In this document: piece after piece, positions 14,831 to 22,958 of the stretch
Position numbering within the stretch: the first letter of the stretch is position 1
Layout of the letters: the number at the start of each line of letters is the position of its first letter
Source of the DNA: Euonymus europaeus
Lineage: Eukaryota > Streptophyta > Magnoliopsida > Celastrales > Celastraceae
Length of the DNA: 64,000 nucleotides
Assembly: GCA_963580455.1 (NCBI GenBank)
Contig: OY756958.1
Coordinates: 13,900,501 to 13,964,500, forward strand
Direction of reading: 5' to 3'
Program-made: the position numbers and the translations under genes
The notes under the pieces: generated by a model
What the model was told of the DNA's origin: nothing
The model's database searches: none
What the model saw: only the letters and a program-made list of their open reading frames with translations

Positions 14831-15816
14831 AGTCCGAAGTTGCTGAACTCTCTCTATGGAGGTGATTTCAACGTTTTTGTCGATTTTTCTTAGGAAGTTG
14901 TTGTTTTGACATCAAAATAATCTACGAAGCTTATACTCGTAAAATTTGACACAGAAGAACAATAAAAATTGTACACGGAGTAACTTGGACAGTCCGAAGT
15001 TGCTCAACTCTCTCTATGGAGGAGCTTTTAAAGTTTTTATCCATTTCTCTTTTAAAGTTGGGGTTTTGGCATCGAAATGATCTAGGAAGCTTATACTCGT
15101 AAAATTTGACATAGAAGAACAATAAAAAGTGTACACCGAGTAAATTTGAAGGTCCGGAATTGCTCAACTCTCACTATGAATTAGCTTTTAACGGTTTTAT
15201 TCATTTTTCATTGATAGTTGGGGGTTTGGCATCAAAATAGTCCAGCAAGTATACTCGTAAAATTTGACATAGAAGAACAATAAAAACTGTACACCGAGCA
15301 ACTTTGATAGTCAGAAGTTGCACAACTCACTCTATGGAGGAGCTTCAAACGGTTTTGTCCATTTGTCATAGAAAGTTGAGGTTTTGGCATCGAAATAATC
15401 TAGGAAGCTTATACTCATAAAATTTGACATAGAAGAACAATAAAAAATGTACACCGAATAACTTGGACGGTCCGAAGTTACTCAACTCTCTCTATGGAGG
15501 AGCTTGTAAAGTTTTTGTCCATTTCTCTTAGAAAGTTGGGGTTTTGGAATCAAAATAATCTGGAAAGCTTATACTCGTTAAATTTGACATAGAAGAACAA
15601 TAAAAAGTGTACACCGAGCAAATTTGATGGTCCGGAATTGCTCAACTCTCACTATGAAGTAGATTTTAACGGTTTTGTCCATTTGTCATTGATAGTTGGG
15701 GTTTTGGCAGCAAAATAATCCAGCAAGTATACTCGTAAAATTTGACATAGAAGAACAATAAAAAGTGTACACCGAGCAACTTTGTTAGTCTGAAGTTCTT
15801 CAACTTTGTTAGTCCG
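14831..15816. repeat. Satellite flank left of the retrotransposon
   Basis: Six monomers of mixed subfamily. The stretch at about 15150-15480 is closely matched by the satellite immediately right of the retrotransposon (25127 onward) and again at about 25925, so both flanks come from the same HOR family. The last monomer carries a short internal duplication: a 21-nt string at 15777-15797 is repeated at 15801-15821 with one mismatch, directly before the element. A normal monomer would continue with CTCTCTATGGAGG there. Confidence 0.75.
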
Positions 15817-15839
15817 AAGTTTTATTAAGGAGGGGAGGA
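15777..15839. other. Abnormal 5' junction of the retrotransposon
   Basis: Between satellite and the first LTR base (15840) lie a 24-bp-offset tandem duplication (15777-15797 and 15801-15821) and about 19-23 nt (15817-15839) that match the sequence just before the 3' LTR at 22936-22958: TTTTATTAAGGAGG followed by a G-rich tract and GA. That motif belongs to the internal polypurine-tract region, not to the LTR. It differs from the internal copy by having four Gs (15832-15835) where the internal copy has three (22952-22954). GTCCG is present at 15812-15816 and directly after the 3' LTR at 25127-25131, but every satellite monomer contains a similar string, so a 5-bp target duplication is possible rather than shown. 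Confidence 0.7.
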
Positions 15840-16052
15840 TGTGAAACCCCGACCCAAAAATTTTAGTTTTGAGTCGAAATACGGATGATCCGTGAGGTAC
15901 GGAATCATAGAAAAATAGTTTTGGAGCTTGGTTCGGTAAATGGGGCATAACTTTTAGTATACATGTCCGTTTCGGGCCCGTAATATATCAAATCGAAGCT
16001 TGAACCGAGCCAAAAAATAAAAGAGAGAAAAACTGGGTTTCTGGAAAACAGG

Positions 16053-16253
16053 AACCGTCCGGACGGTTAAAACAGCCGTCCGGACGGTTTGTGAAGGAAC
16101 TGGGGCAGATTCATTTTTAGAGAAAATTTTGGTGCTGTGAACAGTAGACCGTCCGGACGGTCTAACGAGGCGTCCGGACGGTTAAGCCTGCGAAGTGGGC
16201 AGAGAGTGGAGGAAGAGGCAAGCGTCCGGACGGTCACTTGAGGCGTCCGGACG
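16053..16253. promoter_or_regulatory. Six CGTCCGGACG palindromes in three pairs (5' LTR)
   Basis: Copies lie at 16053-16068 (16-bp perfect palindrome AACCGTCCGGACGGTT), 16076-16087, 16147-16162 (GACCGTCCGGACGGTC), 16171-16180, 16223-16232 and 16244-16253. Each shares the 10-bp core CGTCCGGACG. Centre-to-centre distance within each pair is 21 bp in all three pairs, while the pairs are 94 and 73 bp apart. An equal spacing of about two helical turns is what paired binding sites on one DNA face would show. The same six copies are in the 3' LTR at +7,119. The function is inferred; each copy also carries CpG sites in both strands. Confidence 0.6.
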
Positions 16254-17026
16254 GTTATCGGGAAATCAGTTTTTAAGCTTAGTTTCAGAAATTTCCTGCA
16301 TATTTTCTTCTTGGGAGCCCGACTAGAGAGAGAAAGTGAGAGAGAAGAAGAGAGAGAAGGAGATTTTGGCAAGAGATTGACTTGGAGATTGTGGATTGAT
16401 GATCCTTGAAGCTAAGCAAGGAAGATTCAAGGTTGATTCAAGTGATTTGGTAAGTTTTTCTTAGTTTTTGGAAATTCTAGGTTTTTCTAGATTTGCTAGA
16501 TTCTTGAAGAGTTGGGTGCTATGCTTTAGATATGTTGTTTATAGGTTGATTTTGGATGTTTATGTAGATTGGTTTGTGTTTTGGAGTTGAGTTGAGCTTG
16601 GAGTGAGTTAGAGGATTTTGGAAGGAATTTCTAGAGAGAGAAGTAAGTGATTTCAAATTTATGGATTTAATTGATGTTTATATGAGTTATGGTTGATATA
16701 TTGATGCTTGTGAGGGTTCGGAAATGCCACATTGTAGGTTTGGGCAAACCGGAACCCTAGGAACGGAATTTGGGAAATTGTGGTAATTTACTCGACACGA
16801 GGTAGGGGATTTCCAACCATACTTTCTATCGCTCATTTTCGATATGTAAAGAGACTTTCGATTCCTCATTGGTCGTTCCATTTGTGTTTCCGCCTTAATT
16901 GCTCCTACGGGGAAACGAACCCCAATTGTGATTCTTGTTGATTCTTGATGTTGCATGACCCGAGTGTGTGTGTTCCATCTCCTATGGACACGATGTGATT
17001 TCCGTTCATTTATCATGGTAGTTATG

Positions 17027-17036
17027 TATATATATA
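17027..17036 (+). promoter_or_regulatory. Possible TATA box in 5' LTR
   Basis: A TATATATATA run followed by GGTAGG, about 975 bp before the primer binding site. A second candidate, TTATAAAT, lies near 17722. Either could set the transcript start that defines the R region. Only base composition supports this. Confidence 0.25.
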
Positions 17037-18010
17037 GGTAGGTTGTTCATATATATATCTATTCAGCATGTCATGACATAATGCATTAGAGTTGCATGGG
17101 GGACCGGGTATGGACTCGGGAACCTTTAGGTTTCCTGAAAGCTACTTGGGGGGATGACGAGGTGATGAGAGTTACCACTGAGTCATGTGAATTCCAAGTA
17201 GGATAACGCACTAGGGGTAAGGTCAAGAGTGACTTGCCTTGTGGGGTGCGGGCGTGATAGGTTCACGCAACCGGATGATCCTAGGAGTGGTTGGTTGTGG
17301 TGAGCTTGCTCCCGTGCAATATTTCATTGAGTTGCAATGATATTGTGGTTGTTATGCTCCGAAAGGGTTATCCGGGTAAATGTTGATGTGAACTTGTTGA
17401 GTATACGTTCATGTGGTAGATACATATTGAGGCATTGCTTCCTTTTGGTTCAGCTTATATTGATGTTTACTTCATACCCTACTGAGCTTCTAGCTCACTC
17501 CTTTACTTTCTTCCTTCCACAGGAGACACTGGTACGGGTACTGGTGCTGCGGATCGGTGAGCAGGTCATGACATGGATGGCCCTGGATAGAATAGGGTGC
17601 TAGAGATATACTCTATGCATGTGGGTGTATGTAGTATATCTATGTTGAGAGAATATAACCATTTGGCACGGTGGTGCTTGTAGATGGATGTAGATGTTGA
17701 TATATGGTTATATTTGATGTGTTATAAATCTGTGTGTTGATTTATATGTGATGCCATCAGTTTGTGCATGCTGGTAGTGGATGGCCTGAGGCCTAGGGTC
17801 AGGATTGCATGTGGTTGAGGCCGAGGCCTATGTTTGCTAGGTTGCTAGTGTGATGTTGTTGTTGCTGCGTTTCTGATGCAGGTGGGCACTCTCCGATATA
17901 CGGGGAGTTGCCGCCGGATTTCCGGTTGATCCCGGATGTTCACACTAGTGACCTAGGAAGGGTGCGGAGAGAGCACCCAGTCGCATTTCCGAAAACGGGG
18001 CGTGACAATT

Positions 18011-18022
18011 TGGTATCAGAGC
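18011..18022 (+). promoter_or_regulatory. Primer binding site for initiator Met tRNA
   Basis: TGGTATCAGAGC begins three bases after the 5' LTR end. It is the complement of the 3' end of plant initiator methionine tRNA, where reverse transcription of most plant Ty3/gypsy elements starts. It fixes the LTR end at 18007 and the + orientation. Confidence 0.95.
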
Positions 18023-18176
18023 GAGGTTTACGGCTCTTTATAGGATCTGGGGTGTTGGGTCCTAGTTGTAGAGTAGTATATCCAGGCCATGTCACGACTG
18101 CTACTGATCCGGTATGTTTTCTTTTCCCCTTAAATCCTCGTGTGAGTAGTGGGTTAAATGGTATTGTCTGTTTGCC

Positions 18177-19515
18177 ATGCCGATGAATACCTGTAGAACT
18201 ACCAGGTCCGAGAGTGGGACTGTAGTACCTCGTGGCAGAGGCCGACGGGGAGTTGGTAGGGGCCGAGGTAGAGGCCGTAGTGTTGGGGTGGAACGTGTCA
18301 CAAGAGGCACTCCTAGCACTGAGGATTCGGTTCCGAATGTGGATCCGGAGTTGAGAGAGGAAGAGATAGTTCAAGAGGGACTACCGATGGAAAGTGATGA
18401 TCAGTAGGCACCACCTGAGGTGTAGGTTGCTCCTGTTACTACAGGGGGCAACCAGTGACGATGGAGAGTCTTACTAGTTTTATGATGAGTATGGTGCAGA
18501 CACAGGCACAGACCATAGCTTAGGCAGTGGCTCAGGCAATGGGTGCTACTGGCACTCGTGCTGAGGGAGTTGTACCAGAGGCTACAACTGAGGTAGCAGC
18601 AGTACCTAGAGCTGGGAGAGGGATGTATGAGGTGGACCAATTAAGGAGGACTACTCCTCCAACCTTTTCTGGAGATGGAACGGGTGTGGGGCCGGAGGAG
18701 TGGTTCAACCAGCTGAGTATGAGGATGGACACTCTTGAGATACCCGATGAGAGACGGGTGAAGTTTGTGTTCTATTACTTGAGTGGTGCGGCCTATGAAT
18801 GGTGGATGTCCATGGGCCAGAGACGGAATGAGCTGACTTGGACTTTGTTTGAGCAGTTGTTTATGCAGAAGTTTGTGCCAAGGCCTCTGCAAACGGAGAA
18901 GGCCAAACAGTTTCTAGATTTATTGCAGACATCGGAGATGACGGTGTCTCAGTACACCAAGCAGTTTGAGGAGTTATACCGGCATGGGAAGGAGTTTGCT
19001 CCCACAGATGTGAAGAAGGCAGTGAGGTACCGAGATGGGTTGCTTCCCAGTCTTGGTAGAATGGTGATGGCCACTAGAGTGGTGTCATATCAGGACACGG
19101 TGGAGATGGCTCTTGATTTTGAGTTGAGTGAGAAAAGTGAAGCTCAGAGGAAGCGTCCAGTGAGTGAGGGTAGTAGTGGTGGTGGTAGTAGCCACAAGAA
19201 ACCGAGAACGGATTTTCGTCAACAGAGAGGGGACCGAGGCAAGGGTCCTAGGCTACCATGGGGTAATATGACATGCTTCAAGTGTGGGAAAGAGGGGCAC
19301 AAGGCAAGTGAGTGCAAGCTTTCTGGGTTTAAGTGTTTTGGGTGTGGCAAGTTGGGTCACAGAAAGAGCGAGTGTCCAGAGGGCAACCAGAGAGCCCAGC
19401 AGCAGAGCGTACCGGGAGTACTGCCTCCGGCTCTTCCTTCCAATGTTCCAATGGGAGGAAGGGGGCGGGGTGGGACTCGTCAGCCAAAGCAGCAACAGAA
19501 TGCACTAGTAGAGGG
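18177..19515 (+). pseudogene. gag: gag (capsid/nucleocapsid), broken
   Basis: Gag packages the element RNA in cytoplasmic particles. The start is taken at 18177, the first ATG giving an RG-rich leader of about 76 codons typical of this clade. That frame meets TAG at 18405-18407 and again at 18423-18425, then shifts frame at a G-run (18444-18448), consistent with loss of one G. A third TAG follows at 18521-18523. The remaining frame, to about 19515, is long and clean. It contains the retrotransposon gag domain (WF, a central EWW and a run of conserved hydrophobics, about 18.66-19.0 kb), a basic Ser/Gly-rich linker, and two CX2CX4HX4C zinc knuckles at 19274-19315 and 19334-19375. All three stops sit where Gln (CAG) would fit. 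The frame then continues into pol only after a second apparent 1-nt loss in GGG (19513-19515). Confidence 0.88.
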
Positions 19516-22500
19516 CGTGTCTATGCATTGGGTCATCAGGAGGCACAGGAGCATCCAAACTTCATTGGAGGTACCTTCTTGATTTCTAATTGTTGGGCAA
19601 GAGTCTTGTTTGACTCGGGGGCTACCTCATCTTTCATTACTAGTTCGTTAGCACACGCACTAGAGGTGGAGATTTCGCCAATAAGACGAATGTTCACGGT
19701 ATCCTCACCATTCGGATACTTTACCACATTGGAGGGGGTAGTGTTCGGTTGTGAGTGTCGGTTTGCAGAAATATCTCTGAAAGCCGACTTGTATGCATTA
19801 GATTTCCAGGATTTTGATGTGATTCTTGGAGTTGATTGGTTGACGAAGCACCAAGGGTTGCTTGACTTCTGGGAGAGGAAGATTACTCTTAGAGTACCCG
19901 AGGGAGGAGTGATTCAGTTGAGGGGATCGAAGGGGATTCCATGCCCACATTTCATGGATAATCCTTCGTACCAAGATTGTAGAGTCGCAAGTTTGGTGAG
20001 TTCGGCTCCTAAGGGAGATGTAGCTACCATGATTAGGGTAGTGGAAGAATTTATGGATGTATTTCCGGAGGAGTTGCCGGGATTACCTCCGAAGAGGGAA
20101 ATTGACTTTGCTATTGAGTTGCATCCGAATGTCAAGCCGATTTCGATTCCGCCGTATCGGATGGCTCCAGCAGAGTTGAAGGAGTTGAGTACTCAGTTAG
20201 AAGAGTTGCTAGACTTGGGGTTCATTAGACCGAGTGTGTCCCCGTGGGGAGCACCGGTGTTGTTCGTCAAGAAGAAAGACGGAAGTTTGAGGATGTGTAT
20301 TGATTATAGGCAGTTGAATAAGGTTACAGTGAGGAATAAGTATCCGTTGCCTAGGATCAATGATTTGTTTGACCAATTGAGAGGTGCTAGGCATTTGTCT
20401 AAGATTGACTTGAGGTCGGGTTATCATCAGTTGAGGATTAAGGATGAGGATATCCAGAAAACAGCGTTTAGAACTCGTTATGGACATTATGAGTTCCTTG
20501 TGATGCCGTTTGGGTTGACAAATGCCCCGGCGGTATTCATGGACCTAATGCAAAGGGTTCTTCGACCGTTTTTGGACAAGTTTGTAGTGGTGTTTATTGA
20601 TGATATATTGATTTATTCTCCTACGGAGGAAGAGCATGAGGAACACTTAAGAGTAGTGTTACAGACGTTGAGGGAGAATCAACTGTATGCTAAATTGAGT
20701 AAGTGTGAATTTTGGGCCACGGAAGTAAAGTTCCTAGGCCATGTGATCACTCAAGAAGGCATAGCGGTTGACTACTCCAAAGTTGAGTCGGTTTTGAATT
20801 GGGAGAGACCAAAGAATGTGACAGAGATCCGGAGTTTTCTAGGATTGGCGGGTTACTACCGGAGATTTATTGAGGATTTTTCGAGAGTTGCTTCGCCGAT
20901 GACGCAGCTCACGAAGAAGGGCACACCGTTTGTGTGGACAGACGAATGTGAGGCCGCATTTGAAGAGTTGAAGAAGAGGTTGACAACACCTCCAGTGTTA
21001 GTAGTTCCGGAGAGGAATGTTGGCTATCAGGTGTATTGTGATGCATCTGGAGTCGGGTTGGGTTGTGTGTTGATGCAGCAGGGCCGAGTGATAGAGTATG
21101 GTTCGAGGTTGCTGAAGACACATGAGAGGAACTATCCAGTGCATGATCTGGAGTTGGCGGCAGTAGTATTTGCTCTTAAGCAATGGAGGTACTATCTCTA
21201 CGGAGAGACGTTTGAGGTGTTCTCGGATCACAAAAGCCTTAAGTACCTATTCACCCAAAAGGAGTGGAACTTACGGAAAAGGCAGTGGATGGAGTACTTA
21301 GAGGGTTTTGATTTTAATTTGCAATACCATCCAGGTAAAGCAAATGTGGTTGCGGATGCATTGAGTAGGAAGCAGATAGTTGCTAGCCTATTCATGCATG
21401 AGTGGAAAATTATTGAAACAATCAATGAGTTTGGATTGGAGTTGAGGAGTCAAGAGGAAAAGGTGCATTTGTGTTCTATGACTTCGAGACCTATGATGGT
21501 TCAGAAGGTTATAGATGCACAAAACGGAGATCACACCTTTGATGTGATTGATGAGAGTCTTGGATGGGTTCGAGGGAATGATGGTGGAGTACGATATGCG
21601 GGAAGGTTAGTGGTTCCCGAAGATGATGAGTTGAGACAGGAGATTCTAAGGGAAGCACATCATTCTTGGTTTGCTATACATCTCGGGGGTACGAAGATGT
21701 ACCGAGACTTGAAGCAGAGTTTCTAGTGGAAGGGCATGAAAGCCGATGTTGCTAGATTTGTGACGAAGTGTCTTACTTGCCAACAAGTGAAGGCAGAACA
21801 TCAGAGACCAGCTGGATTGTTGCAACCATTACCAGTATTTGAATGGAAGTGGGAGAAGATCACAATGGACTTTGTGACGGCATTGCCAATGACTCAGAGG
21901 AGGCATGATGCGGTTTGGGTGATAGTGGACAGATTAACTAAGTCTGCACACTTCTTACCTATGAACAAGACGGATTCATTGGAGACCTTGAGTACTATGT
22001 ATGTCAAGGAGATTGTGAGACTTCACGGAATTCCATTATCTATTGTGTCGGACCGAGACCCGAGGTTCACAGGTAGATTCTGGAGTAGTTTACAGGAGGC
22101 ATTGGGAACGAAGTTGGATTTCTCTACAGCATATCATCCTCAGAGTGATGGACAGAGTGAGAGAACCATACAGATTTTGGAGGACATGCTACGCGCATGT
22201 GTAGTTGATTTTGGAGGAAGTTGGGATCGGTACTTACATTTGGCGGAGTTTGTGTATAACAACTCTTTCCAAAGTAGTATCGGGATGGCACCTTATGAGG
22301 CGCTCTACGGGAGGCCTTGTAGGTCGCCTTTGTGTTGGGCAGAGGTTGGTGAGAAAGTTGTGTCAGGACCGGAGATGGTCAAAGAAGCACGAGAGAGAGT
22401 TGATGAAATACGGAAGCGGTTGATCACAGCACAGAGCCGACAGAAGTCTTATGCTGACCGGAGGAGGAGACCTTTGGAGTTCGCTGTAGGCGATAAGGTT

Positions 22501-22719
22501 TTCTTGAAGGTTAGTCCGAGACGAGGGATTCAGAGATATAGCAAGCATGGGAAGTTGGCACCGAGGTTTGTGGGGCCATTTGAGATTTTGGAGACAGTTG
22601 GACCGGTGGCGTACCGTTTGGCACTTCCACCGAAGCTTGAGAAGGTTCACAATGTATTCCATGTATCAATGCTTTGGAAATATGAGCCGGACCCGTCGCA
22701 TGTAATAGATTGGACTACG

Positions 22720-22905
22720 TTGGAGGTTGAGGAAGATGGGAGCTACACTCTTCAACTGGTGAAGATTCTAGACCGACAGAACAAGGTCACGAGGTCGAGT
22801 TTGATTCCATTAGTAAAGTTAATGTGGATGTACCACGGAGTTGAAGAAGCAACTTGGGAGTTGGAGTCTCGAATGAAGGAAAAATACCCGGAGTTGTTCA
22901 GTGAT
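22720..22905 (+). other. Chromodomain at the integrase C-terminus
   Basis: This is a pol subregion, about 60 codons: a Tyr-rich start, an ILDR motif, an IPLVKLMW strand and a final GVEEATWELE helix leading to YPELF. That pattern matches the plant chromovirus chromodomain of the Tekay/Del type. In related elements such domains bind histone H3 methylated at Lys9 and steer integration to heterochromatin, which agrees with finding the element inside a satellite array. The assignment is by eye; exact aromatic-cage residues were not aligned. Confidence 0.75.
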
Positions 22906-22946
22906 TCAGGTACGTGTGTAGTTAAATTTCGGGACGAAATTTTATT

Positions 22947-22958
22947 AAGGAGGGAGGA
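22947..22958 (+). promoter_or_regulatory. Polypurine tract
   Basis: A purine run, AAGGAGGGAGGA, immediately precedes the 3' LTR. It is the usual primer for plus-strand DNA synthesis. A closely similar run also precedes the 5' LTR (about 15828-15839), which is not expected of a simple insertion. Confidence 0.85.

Larger units (their letters stand above)
1..15816. repeat. 160-bp satellite array, segment 1
   Basis: This segment is an uninterrupted head-to-tail array of monomers of about 160 bp (occasionally 156-161), all in one orientation. Taking the GGAGGAGC block as base 1, a typical monomer has a TTTAAA/TTTTAA block at 9-14, the run CCATTTGTCATAGAAAGTTG at about 24-43, GGGGTTTT at 43-50, AAGCTT at about 70-75, TACTCGTAAAATTTGACATA at about 77-96, an AACAATAAAAA block at 102-111, and a dyad at 121-148. 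A hand count on one representative monomer gives 37.5% G+C. Several monomer subfamilies alternate, for example one with CATTGATAG and CCAGCAAG instead of AAGCTT, and one starting GGTGATTTC. I see no gene in it; the many small antisense reading frames are by-products of the repeat. The family itself I cannot name. Confidence 0.97.
15840..18007 (+). repeat. 5' LTR, 2,168 bp
   Basis: The sequence begins TGTGAAACCCC and ends GGGGCGTGACA, so it has TG...CA ends, and it recurs with an offset of exactly 7,119 bp as the 3' LTR. Differences seen by eye: 16023 and 16024 (G,A versus T,T), 16290 (A versus C at 23409) and 17686 (G versus A at 24805). It holds six CG-rich palindromes (16053-16253), a GA-rich tract at about 16325-16362, and an alternating TA stretch at 17027-17036 that could be a TATA box. 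Small open frames in it, on either strand, have no recognisable product and recur identically in the other LTR. Confidence 0.95.

Noticed and set aside
317..15948. Many small antisense open frames (65-128 codons) with a recurring Cys/Phe/Tyr-rich peptide
   Set aside because: They repeat with every monomer, switch frame because 160 is not a multiple of 3, and end wherever a point change makes a stop. There is no start context, codon bias or domain, so they are artefacts of an A/T-rich repeat.
16067..17016. Antisense open frames in the 5' LTR (and at +7,119 in the 3' LTR)
   Set aside because: No recognisable domain; one covers the palindromes and the GA tract, and identical copies in both LTRs are expected from LTR identity.
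17337..17603. An 88-codon + strand frame in the LTR
   Set aside because: It looks like chance in a non-coding LTR and recurs at 24456; no family resemblance.
19333..19582. Programmed -1 frameshift between gag and pol
   Set aside because: The overlap contains no convincing slippery heptamer and the clade normally uses one frame; a 1-nt G loss at 19513-19515 explains it more simply. Not excluded.
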